Assembly (NCBI GenBank): GCA_023101725.1
Contig: JALJCO010007110.1
Location: 186,001 to 250,000, forward strand
Source of the DNA: Atherinomorus stipes
Taxonomy: Eukaryota > Chordata > Actinopteri > Atheriniformes > Atherinidae
Length of the DNA stretch: 64,000 nucleotides
Direction: 5' to 3'
Shown: positions 11,261-21,700 of the stretch, in pieces
How the letters are laid out: every line of letters begins with the position of its first letter
How positions within the stretch are numbered: position 1 is the first letter of the stretch
Translations under genes and position numbers: made by a program
The notes under the pieces: model-generated
What the model was told of the DNA's origin: nothing
What the model saw: only the letters and a program-made list of their open reading frames with translations
The model's database searches: none

Positions 11261-11774
11261 ATCGCACGAGCTGTGACGTTGAAACACAGTTTGGCTTTAT
11301 TTGAGGGAGAGACTTGACAAACTGCGAGAGTAATTTCAAGATGGCGTAAAACGTGTTTGATGGATGGAAAACTGAGCTTGTGATTGGCTGAAAGAGATGA
11401 AGGTTGTCATAGATACCGATAGGGTATGAATAGTTTATGGCTCAGGTTTTCCCGTTTCATTTCGAATAAGCTGCATGTACGGTCTGCGTTAATTTGACCA
11501 GTTTGAATTGTCTACACGCCCACATACCCCATATCTTTCCGTTTATGGGGCTTTTTTTTATTGTTCTTTTCTTTTACATTTACAGGTTTTGCTACCAGTG
11601 AGATTGTAACTCCGATATTAAGTTAAGCGACTACAACTTCGTGCTGCCCCGTTTATAGTCTCAAACGCATCCATTTAGCAGCGCTATTAATGCCCGGTGG
11701 GGGGCGCTAGCGCTGCTGTCCGGTTGATAGTGTTGTTGACGGAAGTTCCCTCGGAAGTGAAATTGTGGGCAGCA
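11261..11774. promoter_or_regulatory. Divergent UNC119B / POP5 promoter
   Basis: Only 514 bp separate the two divergent start codons, so this interval must hold both promoters. AAGATGGCG at 11338-11346 matches the core of YY1 sites often found near starts of housekeeping genes. No TATA box is evident. The assignment rests on position; the motif match is by eye. Confidence 0.6.
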
Positions 11775-12848
11775 ATGGTGCGGTTGAAGTCGAGGTAAAA
11801 TGTCTTCTGCTTATTTTTTGCCATTTGGGTGTTCGCGTTGTCTGTTAACATTTCCTTTTCTGTTGGCAGATATTTACTCTGCGAGATCAATGTATCAGAA
11901 AGGCGCGAGTTGTTGCTGCTGGATGACCGAGCCATTGCATCGGCAGTGAAGGAGGCGGTGGCCCGAACACATGGGGACTATGGAGCTGCTCTGTGCAGCA
12001 TCGGGTTCTCTGGTAAGACGTGGTGAAAATGTTTTCTTCCACATAAAATAACTTTTTATTTTAGCATTGTGATATCTAAAACAAGGATGGATACTGATAT
12101 AAGTCAAATGTTAAAACGTCTCCAACAGAGAAGATGTATGAATGAAAACACTGCATACAATTGCAGCACGTTTCTATTTGGTTTCTTGTGTTCTCTCATG
12201 CTGTAGCGTTGTCTGACCCGTTTGATTCTGTTTTTCTTCTTTTAGTGAAATATCTGAACGCTCACACCGGAATAGTATTTCTACGTTTTCGCAAAAGGTG
12301 TTACAAACTCCTGTGGTCTGCTTTGCCTTTTATTACCAGTATTCAGTGTCGTGGACAAAAAATTTCATGTTTTCTCAACTGTTTGTATGTGGGAGGTAAG
12401 AAAACACAAGTACACTTCTCATTTCAAATAAGCTGTTAGTTATCTGGATATTTTTAAATGTTAATCTAAGCTGTTGCGTTTTCTTTCCCTAGGAACAATT
12501 AGAACTTGTCAGAAGTTTTTGATCCGGTACAACACTCAGCAACTCCATCGAATGCTTCCTAAATGTAAAAATGAAGGTGAGGGGTTTAACCAAATGATAT
12601 GAATATGTGATTTGAACCTCTCGTTCAGTTTTAACTTTCTGCTGCAGTTGCAGCTGCATTTATTTCAGTGGTCACAACACATTGAATTCTCAAGAGGAAT
12701 TAAGTTTTGACAGTTTGTTCTCATGTTATCATTTGCAGAAGAAAAACATCAAATTCGCCTGGCAATTCTGAATTGCTCTCTTGGAGGTGGAAAGAAGGAA
12801 GGGATTGAAGATAAATCAGAAAGTGAAGAAGAGGATGAGGAAGAGTGA
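11775..12848 (+). CDS. pop5: POP5, RNase P/MRP protein subunit, five exons
   Basis: Exons are 11775-11794, 11870-12012, 12246-12395, 12493-12576 and 12739-12848, summing to 507 bases (168 residues; human about 163). The product is a small RNA-binding-fold protein of RNase P and RNase MRP, acting on tRNA 5' leaders and pre-rRNA in the nucleus and nucleolus. Recognisable blocks in order are MVRLKSRYLLCE, HGDYGAALCSIGFS, KYLNAHTGIVFLRFRK, LWSALPFIT, the glycine-rich YVGGTIRTCQKFLI, and an acidic tail of about 15 Glu/Asp/Ser residues before the TGA. Every splice join restores the human-like sequence. The first coding exon is only 20 bases. ATTAAA at 13027-13032 is the likely polyadenylation signal. 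POP5 lies between UNC119B and RNF10 as in human. Confidence 0.94.
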
Positions 12849-14199
12849 CCTCACAATATATCTGCTACTGTCTTCAACTTTTACATGGATGACTGGCTGA
12901 TATTATTTTGGAATTGGGACTGATAGTTTAATAGGATGGATTGAAACCTTGATTTACAGCTGCTTGTATTGTTTTTGTTAATTTTTTTCTTTTCTTTTTT
13001 AAGACTATCCCAACTACAAAATGTAGATTAAAAATGGACAGACTGCAGTGTCGTCCTCCTTTGGCTCATGGACTTTTTTTTATTATTTGATTTTTTTTTT
13101 TATTATTATTATATGATAATGACAAATTTATTTATATAAACAAATTCATTACACATAAACACAATGTACTTTACATTAAACAATAAATATGATTACACAA
13201 GTATATACATATCCATTGGCGTACATTTACATAAACACAAGTATTTATGTACCCCAATAATATTATGAAAAAGCCTGTGAGAACTGTAAAGTTTTAGGTA
13301 TGGCATTAAATGTAGGTATTGTAGAAGTTTACCTCAGGTCAGCAGGCAGCTTGTACCAGAGAACAGGAGCATAGTAACTGAAAGCACTGTCAGCAGCCTT
13401 GAATCTGATTAGGAACAACTAGAAGACCTGCATCTGCTGACCAAAAGGATCTGATTGGGTCATACACAGTCAGCAAGTCAGAGAGTACAGAGGGGCTGAG
13501 GCATTTAGTTAGAATTTCGGTACCCTAGTCAGACCCCTTGCTGCTATAGCATGAAGAAGTTGTCGTCATTCAGTTGATTGGATGATCCTGCAAATAGGGT
13601 GTTACAATTATCCAGTCAACTTGATATGAATGCATGAAATACTTTCTCAGAGTTCAGTTAGGAAAAATTATTTTTTTTTGTTTTGATTTTTCAGATGGTT
13701 GAAAGCAGTTATAGTAATATTTGTAATGTGACTGTCAAAACTGAGATCAGTGGTTACAATAATGCAGAGGTTCTTGACTTGCTCGCTGTGTTTGAGAGAA
13801 ATACTGTAGATGACTAAAAGGAACCTGTTTGTCCTTGATGACTTTTTGAACCAACAACTAATATTTCAGTTTTATTGTTATATGTTGTCATTCACTAGAT
13901 GGGACCACAACTTATAAAATGACAATTTTACCTGACACCATCTCATTACGATCAGGTCAAGTGAGAAAAGGGGATTTTTTCCCCCCTTTTTTAAATAAAT
14001 AAAATGTAGCCTTTTCTTACCACTAACAGATTCGCACCACCATGATAACCAGAAAGAAAGCAGGTTTTAGGAAACTGCAGTGGCCTAACATTTCAAACCA
14101 GAGTTGGTCACTTAGGGAAAAGGAGGCGATAATCCTGATAAGGATGTCAGCTCGGGTGATAGAAAAGGAAAAGGGCTGATGGTCACTATCAACATCCAA
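12849..14199. other. POP5 3' UTR, then interspersed-repeat remnant
   Basis: The POP5 3' UTR probably ends near 13050. From about 13100 to 13900 the sequence resembles, from memory, a dispersed fish repeat: AT-rich start, then GCAGCTTGTACCAGAG and GACCTGCATCTGCTGACC. I cannot name its family. No gene-like ORF was seen. The last ~200 bases lead into the duplicated RNF10-upstream segment. Confidence 0.4.
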
Positions 14200-14541
14200 T
14201 GTAAACGCTGTGTTTGATCCTTTCGCTAATATTATAGAATTGTGTCAGGGTTCCAGAAATCATGTGAGAAGCCCAACCATAGTATTATTGGCTTTGAATA
14301 AGTACAATGTAATAACATGCTTTCAAACAAAAGGGAACAGAAGGTAGTTTTTGGTGGGTTTTCCCCAAAGACCGCTTTTCCAGGTTTTCCCAGAACAGAC
14401 ATGTACTTACTACATTTCCAATGATGCCTAGGTGGGCCTCCGGCCCCGGACTGGTTAACTCAGCAGACGGTACAAGAAACGTCCGGGTCTCTCAGCTTCT
14501 TGTCTGGCGACCCGTCGCCATTAGCGCATGCTCGATATTCT
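14200..14541. repeat. Left copy of a ~350-bp direct duplication
   Basis: From TGTAAACGCTGTG to GCTCGATATTCT this matches 18035-18388 in the same orientation, with roughly a dozen substitutions and a few small indels. The two copies exactly bracket the L1-type insertion (14542-18034). It carries a ZNF143-like motif at 14409-14427 with one base changed relative to the right copy. Confidence 0.93.
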
Positions 14542-14548
14542 TTAAATA

Positions 14549-14580
14549 CACACACACACACACACACACACACAACATAT

Positions 14581-14616
<36 letters not shown>
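14549..14616. repeat. (CA)n and (TA)n microsatellites in L1 tail
   Basis: Twelve or so CA units at 14549-14573 are followed, after a short AT-rich spacer, by about sixteen TA units at 14584-14616. Confidence 0.95.
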
Positions 14617-14619
<3 letters not shown>

Positions 14620-14692
14620 GATTTTATTTTCATTTTACAATATCATAAACAACAACCAACATACAAAAACAATCAAACAAACAAACCAAAAC

Positions 14693-15174
14693 ATATGGAA
14701 GCCCATTTCTGCCACTCTGATGAAAAAAAAAAAACATGCTGTATCTCATAATTATGACTTAGCTATCTCATTATTATGAGATAGTATCTCATAATTATGA
14801 GATAGTATCTCATTATTATGACTTAGCTATCTCATTATTATGAGATAGTTTCTCATAATTATGAGATACTATCTCATAATTATGACTTAGCTATCTCATT
14901 ATTATGAGATAGTATCTCATTATAATGACTTAGCTATCTCATAATAATGAGATAGTATCTCATAATTATGAGATACTATCTCATAATAATGAGATAGCTA
15001 AGTCATAATTATGAGATAGTATCTCATAATAATGACATAGCTAAGTCATAATTATGAGATAGTATCTCATAATTATGAGATAGTATCTCATAATAATGAG
15101 ATAGCTAAGTCATAATTATGAGATGCAGCATGTTATTTTTTTTCATCAGAGTGGCGGAAATGGGCTTCCATATA
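14693..15174. repeat. Palindromic A/T-rich array with inverted terminal arms
   Basis: Outer arms ATATGGAAGCCCATTT (14693) and its inverse ending at about 15174 extend through GCCACTCTGATG and a poly-A stretch to about 50 bp each. Between them, roughly 370 bp consist of repeated self-complementary units such as ATCTCATAATTATGAGAT, interleaved with GACTTAGCTATCTC. The units invert near the middle, so the block is palindromic at both the ~18-bp and the ~480-bp scale. It lies just downstream of the L1 ORF2 stop, either as an inserted foldback element or as part of that L1 family's 3' UTR. Confidence 0.85.
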
Positions 15175-15196
15175 TTCCCTTCCCTTTACTTCTGTC

Positions 15197-18034
15197 TCAC
15201 TTCTCTATTGCCTTCATTATTTCTCCCCACATTATCACAAACTGCTCTTTTTTGTTATTATCTGTGGCTAGAAGACTTTCTATATTTAGGGAGTATATCA
15301 TTTCATTTTTCCATTGCTTCAATGTTGGAAATTTAGTTGCTTTCCAATTTTTTAAAACAAGTTTTTTTTTAAAAACTATCCAAGAAAACATAATGATCCA
15401 ACCACCTGGGTATCTATTAATATTGTTGGATAAATCATGAAAGATACAAATTGATGGATCAAAGTGTAAATTCATTTACCTCTGAAAGCCAATTTTCAAT
15501 TTCATACCAAATCTTCTGAATTTTAATACATTCCCAAAAGGAATGCATTAAAGAATCTTCATTTCCACATTTCAGGCAGGTATCTGGTACTTTACTATAG
15601 TACCTATTAACTTTATCTCGCGTGTAGTAGATTCTGTACATGATCTTATATTGGATCAAGTGCAAATTTTCATGTATTGTAATATCATCCATGGTATTCC
15701 AGCACTCGTTCCATTTTTGGCCGATGTCACTTCTTCCTAAATCTACATTCCACTTCTGTATCTTATCCAGTGTTGTATAGTAACTAAGTAAAAATACTTT
15801 GTTACTTTACTTAAGTAGTATTTTTTCATATTTGTACTTTACTTTACTACTTCTATTTCTGATGACTTTTACTTTTACTTCACTACATTTTGCAAGAAAA
15901 ATCAATACTTTTACTCCATTACATTTACCTGAGCATCTAAGTTACTAGTTACACAATACATAACGTAAATGAGGAACGTAACAGCCAATGGACAATCTTT
16001 GTTTTGTTGTAGTGGGACTAGTAGCCACTAGCAGCCTTGTGCAGCCGTCTCTGAAGCTAAACACACCTTTACCTGCCTCAGCAGCAGGCGAAAGGCTGTT
16101 CAGCATCGCTGGTCTGATCTTCAGTCCAAGAAAAGCGAGACTGAGTTCTCAACATTTTGTGAAACAACTTCTTTGAAGTTGAACAAAAAGTTTTTCAGGG
16201 TTCAGCAACGACTGGATGGACAGTTCAAGTGCTGTCGCACTGCAGTCATGTTAAAGTTCAATCAATCAAGTTTTTGTTTGTTTGCATCACCCCTGAGCAC
16301 CAAGAGTTTATTTGGAATGATTTTATATTGAATGCACGTGGATATGAATGTTGGTAGGCATGCACACAGGTCTGTAAGGATGTTTCTGTGTACAGTATTT
16401 TTCTATATGGTTGGGTTTATGTAAGGAGGTATTGAAACTCCTTTACACTGCAAATTAAAACTTAAAAACTAAATTAAACAGAAATAAAGAAAATGTTAAA
16501 CTCAAATTTCTGATTGCATTTTATTAACAGTACTTTTTACTTTTGATACTTAAGTACAGTAAACACTAGCTACTTTTTTACTTTTACTCAAGTAATATTC
16601 TAGCAGGCAACTTTTACTTTTGCTTGAGTCATTTTCCAGTAAGGTACTTTCACTTTTACTCAAGTATGGCTTTTGGGTACTTTATACAACACTAATCTTA
16701 TCTACCAAAACACTTTCCCCTATTGAGTCTTCTGTAACGCTTTATACAACTTACCGATCATATTCTTCTCTGTTTCTCTATTAAATATAATGTCATCACC
16801 TACATTCTGACAACAGAGTGAGTTAAGATCAAAATTCTGCTTCATAAAATCTCTTAACTGCATATATTTAAAAAATTCTGCATTAGTCAAATCAAATTTA
16901 GTTTGGAAATCAACCCATGACATCATACTGGTACCTTCTACTAAGTCACCGATAGTTTCAATTTCTTTTGCTCTCCATACACTCCAATTTATTGTTGTAT
17001 TCTGGAAGGTTATCAAAGGATTTTCCATAGGGTGATGCCTTTTGGTAATGTTATATTTTCTCCCAGTATCTTCTTAATCTTTACCCATGATGCGACAAGG
17101 TTTTTAACAATAAAATTTCCCTTAATCTTTATTTCATTTTTTGAAAATAAAACTTTTAAAAGATTATACGGTTGTACTAATAATTCATCAATATATATCC
17201 ATTGTTCTTGCTTTGTATTTTGGATTATATGCTGTAGATAAAAACCTTGGGCAGCCAGTTGATAAAGTTCTAAATCTTGGAGGTTAAAGCCACCCTCTAA
17301 CTTGGGTATATGCAAGGTTTTCCTTTTTATTCTGTGTGCTTTTCCTGCCCAGATAAAATCTGTAATTACTGAATATACCTTTTTAAAATAAGTTTTTGGT
17401 GGAGTCATTGGTATGGTTGGAAATAGAAATATAAATTTTGGAAGCCATGTCATCCTAAATAAATTAATTCCACCTGTAAGATTTAGTGGAAGGTTTTTCC
17501 ACTTTTCCAGAAGCTTTTATCATATTGTTGAGTAATTGAATGAAATGTTCTGTATATATCTGTTGTTTCATGTCGCTCACTGTACAGCCCAAATATTTAA
17601 TACTTTTTGTCCATTTAAAAAGGAAATTTTATTTCCTTTTTTTTTGTTTTTACGTTTCCCTATTGCCATTATTTCCGTTTTTTCCATGTTCATTTTATAG
17701 CCTGCTAGAATACTCTGATATTATTTGCAGTAAAGGGAAAATTGATTGTTCTAAATTAGTAAGATATATTAATATGTCATCTGCAAATAAATTAATCTTG
17801 AATTCTTTTTTGCCTAAACTAACACCTGTTACTCTTGAGTCCTGTCGAATTCTTTCTGCTAAGGGCTCCATTGCCAGTGCAAAAAGGTAAAAAGAAGTGG
17901 GGATAGGGGGCATCCTTGCCGGGTGCCTCTGTGTAAAACAAATTCTGAGGACAAAGTGTTTTTTGTATATACTCTTGCTGTAGGTTGTTTATATAACAGT
18001 TTTACAAAGTTAATAATTTCAACTGGGAAATAAC
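15197..18034 (-). pseudogene. L1-type reverse transcriptase (ORF2) remnant
   Basis: Minus-strand open fragments run in order from high to low coordinates. 17859-18034 carries the RT motif RGTRQGCPLSPLLF. 17695-17913 carries the catalytic INLFADDILIYL. 17013-17453 and 16703-17028 are the post-RT region. 15459-15692 carries the C-terminal Cys-rich CLKCGNEDSLMHSFWEC, and 15197-15475 is the C-terminal end. Several frame changes and the hAT insertion at 15768-16694 break the frame. The endonuclease and early RT domains are absent because of 5' truncation. This is an inactive copy. Confidence 0.88.
15768..16694 (+). mobile_element. hAT element nested in the L1, exact 8-bp TSD
   Basis: Ends CAGTGTTGTATA (15768) and TATACAACACTA (ending 16694) are inverted copies. 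Identical 8-bp direct repeats ATCTTATC flank it at 15760-15767 and 16695-16702. The subterminal DNA is full of ACTTAAGTA/TACTTTTACT motifs. Inside, 15988-16176 encodes a relic of the hAT C-terminal dimerisation domain (ASAAGERLFSIAG ... ARLSSQ). The rest of the transposase is missing, so the copy is an internal-deletion derivative. It interrupts L1 ORF2 cleanly and is therefore younger than the L1. Confidence 0.93.
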
Positions 18035-18388
18035 TGTAAACGCTGTGTTTGATCCTTTTGCTAATATTATAGAATTGTGTCAGGGTTCCAGAAATCATGG
18101 GTGAGAAGCCCAACCATAGTATTATTGGCGTTGAATAAGTACAATGTAATAACATGCTTTCAAACAAAAGGGAATAGAAGGTAGTTTTTGGTGGGTTTTC
18201 CCCCATAGACCGCTTTTCCAAGTTTTCCCAGAAAATTGTCAGACAGACATGTACTTACTACATTTCCCATGATGCCTAGGTGGGCCTCCGGCCCCGGAGT
18301 GGTTGTTCGGCAGACGGTACAAGAAACATCCGGGTCTCTCAGCTTCTTGTCTGGCGACCCGTCGCCATTAGTGCATGCTCGATATTCT
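18035..18388. repeat. Right copy of the ~350-bp direct duplication (RNF10 upstream)
   Basis: This is the partner of 14200-14541. It lies about 400 bp upstream of the RNF10 start codon, so it is probably the functional RNF10 promoter-proximal copy. The small length difference (354 against 342) comes mainly from a ~9-base stretch near 18232-18246 that is absent from the left copy. Confidence 0.9.
18257..18275 (+). promoter_or_regulatory. ZNF143/STAF-type promoter motif upstream of RNF10
   Basis: ACTACATTTCCCATGATGC closely follows the ZNF143 consensus (ACTACAATTCCCAGMATGC) as I remember it. It lies about 520 bp upstream of the RNF10 ATG, in GC-richer DNA with no TATA box. This fits a housekeeping promoter. 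The duplicated copy at 14409-14427 has A in place of a core C. Confidence 0.6.
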
Positions 18389-18791
18389 GAAGCAATTTTT
18401 TTCGTTTAAAATTATCAAATTGACACGTTTTCCACCTTTTGGAAAACATTTAACGCCTTGTTAAAGGCATATTGTTTTCCTTAACGGGTAAAATTAATCT
18501 TTAATTCAGGGGTCTTGGCCCCGCGTGACGAGCTTTCGTCCTCTATTCCAACAGCTTTCTTAACTTGAGACGCCATAACCGTGTCTCTTATTTTTTCTCG
18601 TTTGTTTTGTTGTCAAGATGTCGCCGTGATGGGGTCTCCGCGTTTGATAGAAATGAATCAGGGCCTTTGTCGCCTGACCCGCACTCATTGCAGCCCACTT
18701 TCCAACATCGTTTTTCAGTTTGATGCTAGAGAGCTCAGCGGCTCTCTGCCCGGAGTTCGGCCTCAACAGCGCTCACTGCACGGAGACAAGC

Positions 18792-21700
18792 ATGGAGAAA
18801 AACACCAACAGCAACACGAACACCAAGGTTCCGCCCCGTTCCAGCTCCGCCGGCCCAACACCCGGCGACTCTAAACCAAAAACAGGTGAAAACCCCACCG
18901 TAAACTATGCTATTTTTACTTTTAAGTGAAAACTTGTTTCAAATGTAGTGGGTGCACTTGCAGCTAATCACTCGTCGCCCTGTGGCCTATTGAGGCCTAG
19001 CAGTGCTGCACGGGTTGTTTATCTGGTTGCGACTGACTGACGTCGCTCTCAAAACATTTGACCCACCAACTGTCATATGTTATAATTCAAGCAGGATTTC
19101 GTTTGCATCGCCATCTGCCATGTGTGAATTTGAGGCATGCTGAATCACTTAAACAATACACAAAGTCTCAGACTTAACCCTTAATTATGTGTTGTCTCCA
19201 CTTATTTGGATTTACAAACCAATACATATGTGCTAACAAATATTAGCGGGCAGTGTGGGGAAAAGCTCATGATTATTTTTTATAATTTCTCTCTAGGATC
19301 GAGAGAATTAGTGTTGAAATGGCTTTTTGTTAGCCCATATATATATTATATATATATTGACAGCATGTAAGTTTCATCAAAGCCCTAGCAGCCAACACTA
19401 AACCTAAAAATTACACAAAATGCATGATTAACATAAGTCAACCAGTGCATTTGTTCTAATCATGGTATATATCTGTAACATACATTACAACTGATTGTCT
19501 GAAAATGTACAGAAGGTTTAATGACATAAGTTTTTCAAAGATGTTTACATGCCTACAAGTGACCAGGTTTCCCAGATGGACGCTTCTATTACTTAAATAT
19601 GAGATGTTCTCAGAATATGTTATGAAAAATACTATATATCTATATTTATCTCACACCAAATTCTTTGCCTTTTGTTTAACATTTCAGAAGGTAAAAACAA
19701 TGGAGGCCAGAAACGTTACAACCGTAAGCGTGAGCCCTCCTTTCCCAAAGCTGACAGTTTTCCCGGTCCTCGCCGCACCAATTCACATAAAAGCAAGAAT
19801 TTTGACAAGAGACCCCCTCAGAGAGGTGGAGGAAGACAGTATGGAGTTGCAGGTGGAGGACGACGTGAGGAGGTTTGTAAAGACACCTCAGCTTCAATCA
19901 AAAACATTTTCTATTTTGGGAGGGAATGTGATGCTCCTTCAGTTTCTTGTCAAAATATAAATATTGATGGACCTCTTCTTCTCCAGGTAGCAGAGACACG
20001 CCGGGCAGAGTTTAGCCCGGCTCAGTTTGCTGGACCGAAGAAAATAAGTCTGAACCACCTGCTAAACTTCACCTTTGAACCCCGTGGAGGTAATGGTGGC
20101 ATTGGAGATGGTGGCCATTCCTGCTGGGGCCGCCGAAACAAATGGGGCCACAAGAACAAGCCTTTCAACAAGGAGCTTTTTCTGCAGGCCAAGTAAGCAG
20201 CCCTCAGGGCAGCCTTTGATGTGTATTAGAGCTGTTGAACTTGTGGAAGTAATCCAGTCTGTGTGTGTGTGTTGCAGTTGCCAGTTTGTGGTGACTGATA
20301 ATCAGGACTACAAGGCTCACTTTACTGATCCAGACACTCTGGTCAGCTGGGATTGCGTGCAGCAAGTGGTTAGTATCTATCATTATCAAAGTTATTCATT
20401 GAAGAAGTAAAGCATATAATGACACCTTCTGCATGTCAATAGCGCATCTATAGCCACGAGGTGCCATCTTGCCCCATCTGCCTCTACCCTCCTGTGGCAG
20501 CGCGCATCACTCGGTGTGGACACATCTACTGCTGGCCTTGCATGCTGCACTACCTGTCTCTTAGTGACAAGAGCTGGTCCAAGTGCCCTATCTGCTATGA
20601 GGCCGTCCACAGCGCTGACCTGAAGAGGTAAATAAATGGAAGGCAAAATGTTTTTGCTAACTCTGAGTTGAAACGCATCAGGAATCAAGGAAATTATTGA
20701 TGCAGACTAAACAATACTCGGTCATACAAAACTTTCTTAGTTTGTTCTGTTTGGTTGGGATGCACTTTTGACGGTCACTGTTGTTACAGTGTGGTTGCTA
20801 TGGAGACCAAGCAGTATGTGGCTGGTGATGTAATAACCATGCGCCTGATGCGAAGAGAAAAGGGGCTTTGGTGGCTTTGCCAAGTTCTCAGTGGGTGAAG
20901 GTGGAGGAGCCTGTTCGCTTTGGAGGTAAGGGACGAACGTCCTGAAGGCTTTCTTAAATTATTACTTTGTTACATATATATGTTTTATATGCAAAAAGCG
21001 TCATGAAGAGGGAAAAAAAGCAGATAATTCGCACCTGACTAGAAGTCGTATTTATTTAGAAATTCATTTCAGAAAATCCAAGACCAACAACAGACATTTA
21101 ATCTGGAAAGACAAGTTATTCAGCTACACAATGGCACTCAGAACAACAGGCTGAATAGGTGTCTGGTATGTTTTTTCTTACTGTGCAATTATTTGACATT
21201 GTGTATTGTGACAGCTCTAATTGTTAAATAGGCAGCAAATAAAAAGATGACAACCAATTTATTATCCTTATTTGCATTTGTATTTAAGACTGATTGACAT
21301 TTTTTGCAGATGCCTGTTTGAGCCCATACTCCAAGCTGTTGCTCACCTCCCCGGCGCAGGTCCTGGGCCTGATTGCAGAGGAGAAGGCAGTCCTGCAGGC
21401 TCAGCTGAGCCATGAAGATGATGGCCAGGGATGCTTTGTCCAGAGCGCCCTTTGTCTTTTGCAGGTGAAGTTGTTCACCTGTATGTGGCACCAGAGATTT
21501 ATCTAGTTATTTGACTTTGAATCATGAATTAAGAAACAGACGGTATATAACAACAAACAAAAGAAAAATAGACTTTGTCTGGTGCCTTTTAAAATTTGTG
21601 TATGTCCCAGGCATGAAAAATACGACAAAATGTTTTTTTAATTGTTGAATAAAAACACACAAGTGTATAACTGCATGTCTGTCTTTTAAAGGAATGTGAG

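Larger units (their letters stand above)
14542..18034 (-). mobile_element. L1-type non-LTR retrotransposon, 5'-truncated
   Basis: The body reads on the minus strand. The 5' junction at 18034 falls inside the reverse transcriptase. The ORF2 stop is near 15197, and the 3' end is a microsatellite tail of (TA)n at 14584-14616 and (CA)n at 14549-14573. Two further elements interrupt it: a hAT copy (15768-16694) and a palindromic array (14693-15174) in the 3' UTR. L1-type retrotransposons insert by target-primed reverse transcription, often truncated at the 5' end. The flanking ~350-bp direct repeats would then be an unusually long target-site duplication. Confidence 0.85.

Noticed and set aside
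14740..15125. Regularly repeated units resembling a CRISPR array
   Set aside because: The units are self-complementary and continuous with no unique spacers, and the window is plainly eukaryotic. It is a palindromic repeat.
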